A stretch of DNA of 64,000 nucleotides from Arabidopsis thaliana (GCF_000001735.4 NC_003071.7:1561001-1625000), one strand, 5' to 3'; positions 1-11,505 are shown, numbered from the stretch's first letter. Translations and numbers: made by a program. The notes: generated by a model not told the origin, from the letters alone.

Positions 1-1110
1 GCATAGGATTCGTTTAAGCCAGCCAAAAATTTAATAACACGAGCATGTTCTGATTTTGTTTCCATAGCTTTGCAACAATCACAGTTTTTACATACTGTAA
101 CACAATTAGCGCCATCCAACTCATTCCACAATGTCTTCAGAGTAGTATAATACGTAGCAAGATCCATTGAACCTTGTTGTAGTGACCATATCTGCTGTGA
201 CAATTGATATGATCTTGGAAGGTTTGTAATGTGAAAACGTGTGGCCAAATCTTTCCAAATCTCAGATGCATCACTAAAACGAAGAATGCTTTTATAGATC
301 TGTTTTGAAACCGAGTTTAGAATCCAAGATTTCACTAAACTGTTGCATCGTGACCAAATCCTGAACATAGCGTTTGTTTAACTAGGTCGAGATATAGATC
401 CATCAATAAAAGCAATCTTGTTCTTTGCATCTAAAGAAGTTTTCATCGCTATATGCCAATCATCATAATTTGTACCATCAAGAACCTCAGAAATTATAGA
501 AATTCCAGGATTATCACTGTTAGAAAGATGATATGGAGAATGAATACTATCTGGATTATCAATCGATGATGTATAAACGGGAACAACCGGAGGAACAACC
601 GGAGGAACAATCGGAGAAACAATCGGAGGAACAATCGGAGGAATTTCTGGCGAACTCTCATCATCATCATCACGATTCACTTGTCTTCGAGCTGACGAAG
701 CTACACGAGATGATCGACGAGGGATTTTGCGAGTTACAACCATTGTTAACAGAATCTGAAGAAAACTTGATCGATATTTGTGATTCCGGCACGTAAACCA
801 AACGAATCTATCGAAGAAGAAGAAGATCAATGAGAATCATCAAAGAACAAAGCAAAAAACGAAGAAGAATCGAATGAATTTTGAAAATTCATTGCTCTGA
901 TACCATAATAGAAACAAGTTTGTTAGAGACGAGAGAAAGAAAAAAGGTAAAGGTTCTCTGTATTTCTTTTATAGTAAGTGGCAAAACCCGGTTTATCTTA
1001 TACCGGTTTACATTACTGAAACAAATGTATGGTTATCTCTAAACCATACTCTATTATGTCCAAAATTAACTTTTCCCATAATATACAAGAGGGGTAGTTC
1101 CAAAAGTACA
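1..1110 (-). mobile_element. Copia-type LTR retrotransposon fossil, gag end and LTR-proximal part (cut by window edge)
   Basis: Minus-strand translation below position 830 reads as a Copia gag polyprotein N-terminus: a charged, proline-rich leader and then a gag-like block containing LDGTNYDDWHIAMKTSL, continuing leftward to position 1 with UBN2-like sequence. A tRNA-Met type primer binding site, TGGTATCAGAGCA on the minus strand, lies at 893-905. The DNA just beyond it (about 906-1110) has a TATA-like stretch and should be the LTR; its outer border is not clear to me. It looks broken and old. The rest of the element lies outside the window. Confidence 0.8.
893..905 (-). other. Primer binding site of the Copia fossil
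   Basis: Minus-strand TGGTATCAGAGCA is complementary to the 3' end of initiator tRNA-Met, the usual Copia primer. It lies between the LTR side (higher coordinates) and the gag frame (lower coordinates), which fixes the element on the minus strand. Confidence 0.8.
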
Positions 1111-3076
1111 CAGTTTGAAAGTCGTAAGTTTTCACTTGTGGACAATCTATGGCCTTGGAAATTTTTGTGGAGAAATCCATGTCCTCGTTCCTACGTACAT
1201 TACATTCTACCCATAAAATCTTTGTTGGAACCGGATGAGCGAGTGCTGAATTGGGTAGCAGTCGCAATAGTATATAGACTTGGTGTGTTTTGTCGATTAG
1301 TGATCGGACACATCTTTGCTTCGATAAAACTTCGCTCTAAGGTCAGAACTATCAATCCCATCTCTCACAGTTTGTCTAAGAATCCGTCAAGCTTCTACTC
1401 CATAAACTAGTTCGTCTACTGTTTCTCTTTAATATTATTTTTTTTCTTTCCTTTTGCTTTGTAGTTTTATTTTAGACTAGTCGTCGTAATTTTATCTTTG
1501 GTGATTTTCTAATAAACTTGTCGATGTAATGATTGTAGTGCTCTTACCATTTCGTGATTATCTTTGTTTCTCATTTCTCAATTATCAATCTTGAAAGAGA
1601 AAATCTTTAGAAAAGCTAAAGCTTTACGGAAAAATCTTGACGAGTGAAATCGTAATGCTAAAATTTGATATAGATTTTTATCGGTTACAAATTAAATCAC
1701 AAGATACTACAAAGAAAAATATACATTGATAGCGTAACGGCCTAACACAGATTACTCAAGATTAACTGTAATTTTTGTTTTCATATAAATAACATTTTAT
1801 AAACGTTAGGACATAATTTGGCTACTATAACATTTTATTAACACTAATATATAATTTTATTACGCGGAAAACTATAATAACTTGTTCCGCTAAACTTAGC
1901 CAAAATTTAGTCTTCTGCCTATATTAACGAAAATAATTCACTCTATCATTAACACTTACACATATTTTTCCCTTTCACCCAAAACTATCTCTTCCTAACC
2001 TAATTCTCTAATCCCTTGTTTTGGTTAGCTAACCAAGAAGATATCATTGAAGAGCTAGTGGCTTTGCTTTCTCTTTACCTCATGACCTATTAATTACAAA
2101 CCCATTTCTCACGGCATTACTTGGACACCCTTGTTAGATAATTGACATGCAGACGTACAATATCTTCTTAAATCCTATCGCTCCATTTTATCTCTATATG
2201 CACGCCTAAAGGCTAAAAGTTATAACCATATTTTATCCGTCTTCTTCTAAAGTTTTCACCGACGTCAACTATCTTTTATTTTTGTTTCTTTACTCTTTGG
2301 AAACCATAATTAACTCATTGACACCATATACCTCTTTTCGTGGCCCAACAATAATGATGGCCCAATCTATTTCCTTCACTTGAAACATTTTCACCTTTTT
2401 AGTTTTTATCATCAACCTAACAAAGAGGAAATTTTAGAAACGCGACATTGATCGACATGCATCCATAGAGTAATGACTTTTAATACATCTATCAAGTCAA
2501 TGGCCTTTTGTGACAAAACACAAATCAAGTCAATGGTCTTTTAGTTTTGGCGTGTTTAATGACATTTTCAATGGCAAACAAAAGAAGCTTCCGACAAAAA
2601 GAAAATTTACGAACTCAAGAATTTTCGTCGAAGTAGCTTATAGATAGTGACCGTTTCAAGTTGTGTGTCGAGCAAGTTCTAAGTACATTTTGTTATAAAC
2701 TGATTTATCACAAATACTATTTTCATTATATATATAAAAAAAAACTTCAATTGCATTAGGGATAACGTTTGATTTATAAAATATAAACGTAAGACATTTA
2801 CCTTAATATATATTTTAAGTAGAGTTTAACTACTTAAGTTATTTTCTTTCATTAGTATTAAAAAGGTTATCTCTTATATCATCGAAAACAATTAGTTATT
2901 TTTTCTTAACAAAAGAAAGCTAAGTAAGTATTAAGATCTAGAAGTAAACAGAAGTAATCAAAAAGGAAGAATTAAAGATTAATTTGGTTTGAATGGTTCA
3001 AAGGAGAAAATAAAACTGTTTAAACCAAAAGAAAATTAGTTAAAATGATGAAATCAAACTCAACCTACCCAATCAT
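1110..3076. other. Intergenic, AT-rich; mostly duplicated promoter DNA
   Basis: No convincing gene. A 90-residue open frame at 1138-1410 has no recognisable motif. From about 1455 onward the DNA is homologous to 10735 onward and is the upstream part of the segmental duplication described separately. Confidence 0.6.
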
Positions 3077-3077
3077 C

Positions 3078-3083
3078 TATAAA
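3078..3083 (+). promoter_or_regulatory. TATA box of the 3211-3819 gene
   Basis: TATAAA in the context ATCTATAAAGAGAAATGGGTTCC, 133 bp upstream of the ATG. The paralogous promoter keeps the same block (TATAAA at 12605-12610), so it is conserved between copies. Confidence 0.6.
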
Positions 3084-3210
3084 GAGAAATGGGTTCCCAA
3101 ACTTGTCATTCATCAGATTGTTTTCTTCTAAATCAACATTATTTGCTTATCATTCACCATTGTTTTTCTCAACTAAAAGGGGAGAGGAAGCGAGAGATAG
3201 AGAGAGAGAG

Positions 3211-3819
3211 ATGGAATCCCAAAAGCTAGGAAGAAAGATGAAGGAGATAAAAATAGTAACTAAGATCATAGCATTGGCATCCATTTTCTCATTTATACTA
3301 TCTTACTCTTCCTTAATCTCTTCTCTTCAGCAAAGACTCCATTTGCTTTCAATGTATAGCAATCTTGTGGACAAGAAATACATGTTCTTGTTATGCAATG
3401 GGATTGTGGGCTTTATCTTGGGGAGTTTCCATGGGAATTCTGAATCCCTTTCGCAGGGTAAAGCCATTAACATCATTGAACAAACGAAAGAAGTAGGGAT
3501 CAAAGACTTGAAAGAAACAAAACTCAAGAAGGTAGTGGCATTACTTGAAGAAAAGAGTGTTTCTAAAGAAGAAGAAGAAGAAGAAGAAGGAGGAAGAGTT
3601 GTTTTATTTAGAGGAATCGAAGAAGAAGAAGTGTCATTGGTTGTTGAGGTAGATGAGGAAATATTAGTACAAGACCTCGCTATCATTAGAGTAGATGATC
3701 ATCATGATGACGAAGAGATAAATGATAGTTTACTAAGTGTCGAAGATTTGAACAAGAAATGTGAGGATTTCATCAGGAAGATGAAAGCAGAGATTCAATT
3801 CGGGAAGAGAAGTATATAA
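3211..3819 (+). CDS. Small two-helix membrane protein, copy A (202 aa), DUF761/DUF4408-like
   Basis: Single-exon 202-residue protein. I chose the ATG at 3211 rather than the in-frame one at 3103 because the paralogue at 12721 begins at the same place (MESQK...) and the upstream residues are not conserved. Two hydrophobic segments lie at about residues 20-40 (IIALASIFSFILSYSSLISS) and 55-75 (YMFLLCNGIVGFILGSF). An acidic, glutamate-rich middle follows (EEEEEEEGG, about 120-130). The C-terminus, DLNKKCEDFIRKMKAEI, resembles the short C-terminal motif of plant DUF761/DUF4408 proteins. Function is unknown; location at a membrane is inferred from the helices. I believe this is an annotated 'transmembrane protein' of the At2g0448x-0451x group. 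It is about 80 percent identical to the 12721 paralogue by eye, and the acidic tract is the most variable part. Confidence 0.8.
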   Translation: MESQKLGRKMKEIKIVTKIIALASIFSFILSYSSLISSLQQRLHLLSMYSNLVDKKYMFLLCNGIVGFILGSFHGNSESLSQGKAINIIEQTKEVGIKDLKETKLKKVVALLEEKSVSKEEEEEEEGGRVVLFRGIEEEEVSLVVEVDEEILVQDLAIIRVDDHHDDEEINDSLLSVEDLNKKCEDFIRKMKAEIQFGKRSI

Positions 3820-3829
3820 TTTTCTTAGT

Positions 3830-6290
3830 CCTCGATAGCTAATTTTTTAGAGTTTAGCTAAACTATCTTTTGTATTCATATAGGATCAATGATAGGATCC
3901 AAACCTCTACAATACACAAATTGAATCTAGTCCAATGATTCAATTTGTGTCATGTCTCATGTAGACGTTGTGATGCATAATATAACTGATATGCACAATT
4001 TACCCTTTGAACCACTCTCTCAAATTAAGAGATCAAAATGTAATACTTAGGCTCGAATTCTACAAAGTTCTCAAGTTTACACAATAAACTATCAATATTT
4101 GAAAAAACGTTAAACAGAAAGATTGTAAATTAAAATAAGCTAGTAATTAAAATCGAGCTAAATTCAGTTGGAAAAAGAGTTAGAGTTAGGGAAATTTTAG
4201 GTAATTTGGAATTGCAGATTAAATAGATTATCAGGGTTGTTATTAAGATCCAATCTTGAACTCTAAACACATTAGTAAAATTAACCAGCTCTGTTGTGAT
4301 GACTATCTATGCCTAAATCTAAAATTCCAAGTCACTTTGCTAAATTCCTCAATTCAAACAAGCATTAATTGCAGGTTTGATTGTTCACAAAATACCTAAC
4401 CCAATTCTCTTTATGAATAGTTATTTTGCTCATCTAAGATAGTTTAGGCAATCAGTTACACTCTAGTTTCAACTAATCAACCGAAGATCAGATTCTAGTT
4501 CGTGAATCTAGAATTAGTAATAAACACAATCTAGATGAAGAACTCCATTGATTCAATCCTAACAAATTAACAACCTAACAATTCATCATAAACTTTTGAA
4601 AACCCTAAACCTAACAAAATATATACTCATATATGGTGAATGAAACAAACATAATGAATAACATAGATTGCATTAAGAAATCAATAAAACAAATAAAGCA
4701 ATTCTGAATCTTCTCTTAAAGAAACCCGATTCTTCTCTCTAACCTCTACTACAAATCTCTCTAAAAAATAAAGCTTAGAATAAAACTTAGAATAAAACTT
4801 AAATCTAAACAATGATCAATCCTATTTATTGTTAAAAACACGATTTGAGCTTAGTTTGCAAATAGAGAAAAATTTCAAGGCATATTTGCAATTCTTCAAA
4901 ACTTCAAAATTGTCTAAAGCTTCTGTCCACGACCGGTGTCGGCCGAAATCTATGAATGGTGTTGATCGACACCATCTATAAATATGGTCTCCGAGTTGTT
5001 TTTTTCAGCACAACTTCTCAGTTTGCTCAAAAAACGTTCTAAATTTTTCAAATGAGCCTAAACATACCTAGCTAAACTTGTAAAGACTCTAAAAGATTTT
5101 ACAAACAACAGAAAAGTCTAACAAGTCTTAAGTGAACTTGAAACACTTAGATTAACACCAATTTAAAAATCACTCTCTTTCTCTCAAAATGCTCAACAGT
5201 CTTTCCTTGAGGCTCACCAAAACCTAAGGTCACGTCTTCCTATTTATGCACGAGACCTTTTATACACAATGACTAAATGTTAAATATTGTATATATCCTT
5301 TATCCTTGATCTAATGGATATTTTTTTATGATACTTACAAATCTTTTGGTTTTGATTTGAAGTTATTAATTTTTAATGGTAGTAGAAACTCCGAATGATA
5401 TTTTCTAGATTATCGTTGATAACGGGAGACCTTCTTCAGATGACCTCTACTACATATTTTTTTATTTTTTTGATAACTTAGGGTAAATCCCCCAACCTAT
5501 GGAAGGGTTTAGGACTAATCCCCGAACCTCTATTACATGTGGAAAGACAAGATCTCTTGTAAAAAAATTAATACACACAAACTCTCTTATGATTAAAACA
5601 TTATGAAACGGCACAGAACCAAGTATTTTATTTGCTTTTGAACCCTATATACGTGGCATTTGTAAGAGATTGTAAAAAAGCAATAAAATTTTAAAATCAG
5701 TAGAAAGTACAAGATTTTCTTACAAAGAAAATGTTTAATATATTAAAAATGTAAAACTCAATTGACAGTGAGATTCGTTGGTAGAAGGCACCATGCAGAT
5801 TCATATAATAGATCTACCAAAATGTAAAGAATCTTATATGCGTAGTTGACAAATGGTGTCATCAGTTCAATAATTTACGCCAGAAGTTAATAGGCTAATG
5901 GGAGTACCTGACAGGCCAAGAAAACCAATCTATTTATTTTGCTTACAAATTCTGAAAAAATTAAACAAAGATTTTGGTAATCTCAATACATATGCCCATA
6001 TTGACTTAATCTAGCATGTGCCTAGGAAGTCCATATACTAGAAAGTCATATATTATCATCATTTCACAGCTGTTTCCACGTATTGCCAACTCATACAAAC
6101 TTGAAAAAAAAGAATTAAATATCACCTTGATTAATCGCAACAGATAATAGATCGAGTTTGTTATTGACTTATTGTGTATAATATAAGTGCATTGATATTC
6201 TTTTGCAAACTATATCAAAATCGTTTTAATTTAATTGTATTTTGACAAATTTTCAAAATTTTCCTCTCAACATTTTCTTGTCGTCCGATT
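3830..6290. other. Intergenic, AT-rich, with possible retroelement scrap
   Basis: No gene recognised in about 2.4 kb. At 4931-4980 the DNA has GGTGTCGGCCGAAATC followed by GGTGTTGATCGACACCA, a type of motif I associate with Athila-like Gypsy elements; this is only a hint. The rest is AT-rich without clear repeats. Confidence 0.4.
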
Positions 6291-7007
6291 TCAGCTACAC
6301 TAAATATAACGGAATACATGATTATATATGCCAACTTTTGAAATGTACAACCAACTACATGAACTAGATGTATTACATATCCACATCACGAACATCTTTA
6401 TCCGGTATACCAATCACCAAAATCCGGTGTTGACCATCTTTGATCGACATTTACCAACAAAAATATTCAAAAAAAATATTTATATAAAAAAAATATATAT
6501 ATTATTCTCTTGAATCGTTTATAGTGTTTGATAATTTAAAAGGAAACATATTCTATATTCAACATAAAGATAGTTTGAATATCTATTTAATACATTGATT
6601 ATTATTGTTAGATAGTTTTTTCAATTTCAAAAGTAATATAAAAGTGAATTGATTTTTTTTACATTGTTAATAAAAAATTTATTTTATTTCCTTTTTAATT
6701 TAGTTTTGAAACTGAAAAAAATAAATAATAGTAAGAATTATACAAAATATATTTTGTTAAATATAGTATGTATTTATTTATTCTACAATACCATAAACCA
6801 TTCAATAGAATAATTTGTTTTAGTAATATTAAAAATAATAAAAATCATATTTTTGAATATTTTTGTTGGTCAATACCGATCAATGATGGTCAACACCGGG
6901 TTTCGACAATTGATATACCGGAAAAAAATGTTTGTGATGTTGACTACATGTCATCATATAGTTCGTATATGTGTGACCATGTATTCTATTATAGTTGGTG
7001 TAGCTGA
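6291..7007. mobile_element. Non-autonomous DNA element with long terminal inverted repeats
   Basis: The left arm (6291 to about 6476) and right arm (about 6840 to 7007) are inverted copies of each other. Ends read TCAGCTACAC and GTGTAGCTGA. Inside, CCGGTGTTGACCATC on the left pairs with GATGGTCAACACCGG on the right, and the ACCAACAAAAATATTC block pairs as well. Arms are about 170-185 bp with roughly 75-80 percent identity by eye; the centre is AT-rich and non-coding. Long arms suggest a MULE or foldback MITE, but I see no convincing target-site duplication, so the family is open. Short open frames across it are by-products. Confidence 0.75.
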
Positions 7008-7178
7008 GTATTTTTTTCCATATATAAACGAAAATACCTACAAATACAAGGATATAACCTCGAAACTTGCATATTATTTCTTTATATGAATTAGTTGGCA
7101 CCATGCAGTATTGTCCCCTCAATCACCATTGATAATATAAAATACAAAGAAAAAAATCAATTAAAATGAATTTATAAG

Positions 7179-7200
7179 TTGATCTTTCGACGACGTCTTT
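7179..7200 (+). repeat. 22-bp exact copy of downstream coding DNA
   Basis: Positions 7179-7200 are identical to 7577-7598 in the DC1 gene (both contain GATCTTTCGACGACGTCTTT). The copy is bracketed by two copies of AAAAAATCAATTAAAATG (about 7151-7168 and 7202-7219). This looks like a templated filler insertion. Confidence 0.75.
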
Positions 7201-7318
7201 AAAAAAATCAATTAAAATGCAAGGAAATTAAGTATATATATACCAAGAGGAGCCCTCATAAGATAAAAACTCAAACTAAAGTTCGGCTATGTTTTTCTTT
7301 CTTTTGGTGAAAAACAAA

Positions 7319-7530
7319 ATGTCTTCTACCGAATCCAAAGTAGAAACCATAACCCAACTCATGTCTTTTCATCATCATCCTCTATTATTTACGAATGCCT
7401 CTTCTATTCATTGCATTTTGTGCGAAACAGAAGAAAGTGAAGATAGCTTGGTCTGCCAATGCATTGAGTGTGGCTTCTCATTGCATATAGAATGCGTAGA
7501 GATCTTCGAGCTCTTCCGTGCAGTCACTTT
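7319..7530 (+). other. Upstream DC1 half-domain in a different frame from the main ORF
   Basis: From the ATG at 7319 the frame encodes HHHPLLF, CILCETEESED and CQCIECGFSLHIEC, a normal first DC1 zinc-binding block. It is offset by one base from the long frame that follows, with no plausible intron between them, so the two join only if there is a net one-base loss around 7495-7530. Either this 5' part is now untranslated leader and the protein starts at the ATG at 7492, or an unusual event joins them. Confidence 0.65.
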
Positions 7531-8979
7531 CCCAAGATCTTCATCAATGGAAATCACGATTGTCATTTTTGTAAAATTGATCTTTCGACGACGTCTTTGT
7601 ATGCTCGTTGCACGATATGCAATGTAAACATGGATCTAGACTGTATGGTGAATCTACCACCACTCACTATTTTCGAGCCAAAGCACCATAAGCATAGCTT
7701 CAACCTCTTGTTACGAGTAGTCACCTTTACTTGTAATGCATGTGGATTGGAAGGTGACCGTAATCCTTATGTATGTTATGAATGCCATCTCATGGTACAC
7801 AAAGATTGTATTGAAGGTCTACCGGGAGTCATATACATCAATCGGCATGATCATCGTGTCTCTCACACTTTTCATCTTGGTCAAGAAGAGAGAGATTGGG
7901 AGTGTGGAGTTTGTCGTAGGACGATTGATTGGGTCTACGGAGCATATACATGTTCTCTTTGTCCTAGTTATGCTGTTCATTCAAAATGTGCAACGAGGAA
8001 AGAAGTGTGGGATGGTAGAGAACTCGAAGATGTGTCCGAAGAAGATGAAGAAATTGAAGATCCATTCAAAGTAATTAATGAAACGGATATCATACATTTT
8101 AGTCATGAAGAACATGTACTTAGATTGGATGAGAATTGTCATATGGAAAATGACGCTACGCGTTGCCGGGGGTGCATTCTTGCTATTAATGGCAATCTAT
8201 CCTACAAATGTCTGGAATGCGATTTCATCATTCACAAAGTATGTGCAAGTCTTCCGCGGAAGAGACGACATTTTTTGCACAACCATAAACTCACTCTACG
8301 AGTTGACAAGGCTTCTATATTTTTATGTTCTACTTGTGATACCACTCCTAATGGTTTCAGATACGAGTGTGACGAAGACCATGGCGATGAAGAATTTGTC
8401 TTTGATCTTCAGTGTAGTTCCATATCAGAACCCTTTCTACACGATTTGCATCCACACCCGTTATACTGGACCTTGGAACATTCCAAAAAGTGTAAGGCTT
8501 GTGGCACCAAAGCAGGTTATGATCTCAACTGTATAGTGTGTGATGATTACTCATTATGCATGACGTGCGCTACTTTACCAAGTAAAGTAAAACATAGGTG
8601 TGACGATCATCTTCTGTCACTACGTCAAGGTGCTTCTGACTTCGATACTGGTCACTTGTGGTGTGATATTTGTGAGACCAAGACAGATCCGAGTGTATTT
8701 TACTATACTTGTGATGATTGTGGGGTCAGCCTTCATTTAAAGTGTGTACTTGGAGATTTATATAATGCGAAGCTAGGACTAATAGATCCCAGAGATCCCG
8801 CTCATGAAGTACTTCCCAATAATGGTGTTACTCGACCTTTCTGCTTCCATTGTGAACTTCGTTGTAAGTTCCCCTTCCTTATAAGGAGAGCTACAGAAGA
8901 ATTTACTCTTTACTATTGTTCGCTAAATTGTTGTTTAGAAGCAGCCTTCTATATTCCACCTGTAACAGATGAAGGGTAG
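7492..8979 (+). CDS. Cysteine/histidine-rich DC1 domain protein (495 aa)
   Basis: A 495-residue, single-exon protein made of repeated DC1 zinc-binding modules, a plant-expanded relative of the C1 (diacylglycerol-binding) fold. Visible modules include CHFCKIDL...CTICNVNMDLDC (about residues 23-50), CNACGLEGD...CYECHLMVHKDC (about 83-106), CGVCRRTID...CSLCPSYAVHSKC (about 137-165), CRGCILAING...CLECDFIIHKVC (about 225-252), CKACGTKAGY...CIVCDDYSLCMTC (about 345-370) and CDICETKTD...CDDCGVSLHLKC (about 405-430). An acidic linker (EDVSEEDEEIED, about 177) separates the halves. Family members are usually nuclear or cytosolic with mostly unknown roles, some linked to stress responses. The start at 7492 follows the open frame; homologous DC1 sequence upstream in another frame (7319-7530) suggests the ancestral gene was longer. 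It matches my recollection of At2g04500. Confidence 0.85.
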   Translation: MRRDLRALPCSHFPKIFINGNHDCHFCKIDLSTTSLYARCTICNVNMDLDCMVNLPPLTIFEPKHHKHSFNLLLRVVTFTCNACGLEGDRNPYVCYECHLMVHKDCIEGLPGVIYINRHDHRVSHTFHLGQEERDWECGVCRRTIDWVYGAYTCSLCPSYAVHSKCATRKEVWDGRELEDVSEEDEEIEDPFKVINETDIIHFSHEEHVLRLDENCHMENDATRCRGCILAINGNLSYKCLECDFIIHKVCASLPRKRRHFLHNHKLTLRVDKASIFLCSTCDTTPNGFRYECDEDHGDEEFVFDLQCSSISEPFLHDLHPHPLYWTLEHSKKCKACGTKAGYDLNCIVCDDYSLCMTCATLPSKVKHRCDDHLLSLRQGASDFDTGHLWCDICETKTDPSVFYYTCDDCGVSLHLKCVLGDLYNAKLGLIDPRDPAHEVLPNNGVTRPFCFHCELRCKFPFLIRRATEEFTLYYCSLNCCLEAAFYIPPVTDEG

Positions 8980-9107
8980 ATTTTAGATAAGCACGAGTAA
9001 TATGTAATTTCATTTTATTTGTTTTGCTTCAACATTACATTTAACTCTATTATTTATTTTAGTAAATATTCTATCTATCGTGGAATTACCATTTAAGGTT
9101 TTAATTA

Positions 9108-9338
9108 CTCCCTCTGTTTCTAATTAAGTGTACTTTGTTGTTTTTATTTTTCTATGCAAACATTAAATGTATTTAATAGTTTTTAACCAATTATATTTTA
9201 CATCATAGTTTTTTATTGGTTGGATTAATTATAATTAATGATGTTTTTATATGAAAGAGATAAATTAAATGAGATTTGTATGTTTTCTTAATTTGTGTGC
9301 AAAAACCTTAAATTACAAATATTCAGAAACAGAGGGGG
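9108..9338. mobile_element. Stowaway-like MITE (231 bp)
   Basis: Terminal inverted repeats CTCCCTCTGTTTCTAATTA and (reverse strand) CCCCCTCTGTTTCTGAATA, flanked by TA on both sides (9106-9107 and 9339-9340). Size, TA target and the CTCCCTC-GTTTC terminus fit Stowaway (Tc1/mariner-type) MITEs. It lies just downstream of the DC1 gene. Confidence 0.8.
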
Positions 9339-9399
9339 TATTAGTTTATAGAATTTTAATGTTTTTTAAAAACAATAGCTAGTTAGACTTATTGATATT

Positions 9400-10725
9400 G
9401 ATTTTTTTTATTTAATCGTCTTTGAGAAATAGCAAAGTTGCAAAACAAAACAGACAAAGTAAAATAAAAACAGGGGACAAGGAGCAAAGTAGAGTCTCAT
9501 CTTCCAGCGTGTTGTTCGTCTTCAATCCGGTTGAGCCATGTCGGACCTCCTCTTGCCAAATAATTAACAAGTGAATCGTCTTCTCTTGTAACGCTGCAAG
9601 CAATATCTATGGCCAACGAATTAGCTTTTAGTGAAGAGATGTTGAAACTAACCTCCCGCATCACCTATATTACTTAGTTGATCTTAAGAATTTGGGACCA
9701 GTACTTTCGCCAGTCCTCCAGTTTTGCAATACCTCCAAGGCAACATTACAATCTGACCAAATGTTCGGTTTTACATGAGGATCATGTATGTTGCGTACAG
9801 CCTCATGCCAAAGTCAATGGAAGCTTAAGAAAAAAATTAAAAATGTGGCCTAACACATTCTATTTTGAGAGAAGATTTTTTAAAAAATGTAAAAAAAAAA
9901 ACAAAGCAAATGTTGCTCAATTTAAAATTTTTTTATCGAAAAACAAGATTTAGTAGTTAATGAAAATGAAAAACAAATAACAAATTTCCATAAATGTTGA
10001 ATGATTTTGAGTTTTGTTTCCAAAAAAAAAAGAGTCCAAAAACACTATATAAAAATAAATGATTTGCCTAGTTTAGAAAAAAAATGTAGCCTTTTATTTT
10101 TTATTTTTTGGTGCCCTATATAGGTTAGGCATGACACTGGGTGCGTATGCACCAGAGTATGTCATATAGTTCTGCAGCAATGCAGTTCACCATTGGTAGA
10201 AAAGCACCTCGAGCATGAAAAACTGTGTCTCCTAAGTGGTTCCTTAGAATCCAAGTTATACCTCCAACGTGACATGAATCTTTTATCCATCAAGTATGAA
10301 TGTTACATGTTAATTTACCCATCAGTGGCTTGACTCATCTTCTCTCACAATGTAGTTACCATTTGATCATCCGAGTATTCTCTTGGCGAGTCAGTGAGTT
10401 TTGTTTAGGCCATTAATCTGCCTCCTCAAAAGCCGCAGCGACCAAAAAGTAGGGATCATTCAATTTATCCGCATAAAGAGTGGAGTTTCTTGCCTTCCAG
10501 ATTCCCCAAAGCAGCCAAGGGATTGCATCACAAAAGTTCTTAGGCAACTCTACTTTCTCCATTAGATTCAATAGATGGCTAATCTGCTCAGTTATGGAGA
10601 TCAAAGGACTTTGAGTCTGCATAGGTATAGAGAGGTAATTAACCAAACACTTTTCACCAACATGCAGTCAAACAGGACATGAGTGACGGTTTCGTTCTCG
10701 CATGATAGTTGACATATAAGGGGTT
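9400..10725 (-). mobile_element. 5'-truncated LINE: zinc-knuckle and RNase H end of ORF2
   Basis: Minus-strand translation reads CQLSCENETVTHVLFDC (zf-RVT type knuckle, about 10650-10715), WLLWGIWKARNSTLY (about 10450-10500), then an RNase H-like domain beginning GGITWILRNHLGDTVFHARG (about 10190-10270) and ending NYLARGGPTWLNRIEDEQH (about 9490-9550). About 310 bp of AT-rich DNA (roughly 9815-10125) interrupts the RNase H part between CIRTQCHA and AVRNIHDPHVKP, probably a later insertion. Frame is kept only in pieces, so the copy is inactive. The reverse transcriptase is absent. Confidence 0.8.
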
Positions 10726-11505
10726 TATGTTAGCTTTGTAGGTTTCTTTTGAATTTGTCGTTGTAATTTTACGTTTGGTGGTTTCTAATAAACGTTCTTG
10801 ATGTAATGAGTGTAATGTTCTCACCATTTTGAAATATGGTTCATGTGATTCTCTATGTTTTATCAGTTATCGATCTTTAGTAATAAAATCTTTAGAAAAG
10901 CCAAATTGTAATGTAAATTCTTATCGGCCAAAAATCGCCAAGCTAGTGGCTTTGCTTTGTCCTTACCTTCCTGAATCCTATTACTCCATTTCACCGACAA
11001 CAATCTTATTTTAAAAAGAAATTGAGTTTCGTAAGTCTTGGGAAACCACAAATAAACACATTGACACCATTACCTCTTCTTCAGGGCCCACCAATAATGA
11101 TGGCTCAATCTATTTCTTTCACCTAAAAAGATTTGATCCTTTTTTCTATTATTAACCTACCAAAAACCTTCCTGTAACAATGACGAAATTTAGAAAACGC
11201 GACATTGAACGACAAGCATCCATAGAGTAGCTGACTTTGAAATACATCTATCAAGTCAATGGCCTTTTGTGACAAAACACAAATCAAGTCAATGGTCTTT
11301 TAGTTTTGGCATATTTAATGACATTTTCAAAGGCAGACAAAAGAAGCTTACGACAAAAACAAAAATCCACGAACTCAAGAATTTTCGTGGAAGGTAGTAG
11401 CATTGAGTTGCGACCGATTGTTGTTAAACATTTGCTATCTTTTCAGAAAACAAAACTGATATTTTTGATAAACATTTGTTTCAGTTGACAATAAAGACAC
11501 TATTG

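Larger units (their letters stand above)
1455..3900 (+). repeat. Segmental duplication, copy A (promoter plus membrane-protein gene)
   Basis: Blocks here recur in the same order at 10735-13390. Examples are the AATAAACTTGTCGATGTAATG-like block near 1510, GAGCTAGTGGCTTTGCTTT near 2050, the ACAAATCAAGTCAATGGTCTTTTAGTTTTGGC region near 2520, a conserved TATA box and the whole coding region at 3211-3819. Copy A lacks the SINE and Emigrant elements found in copy B, so it approximates the pre-insertion state. The two copies are separated by about 6.8 kb of other DNA. Confidence 0.85.

Noticed and set aside
1138-1410. 90-codon plus-strand frame near the Copia fossil
   Set aside because: No motif, no splice context, and it overlaps LTR-flank DNA.
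3327-3686. 119-codon minus-strand serine-rich frame
   Set aside because: Antisense shadow of the GAA/GAG-rich acidic tract in the 3211-3819 gene; the same shadow appears in the paralogue at 12837-13178.
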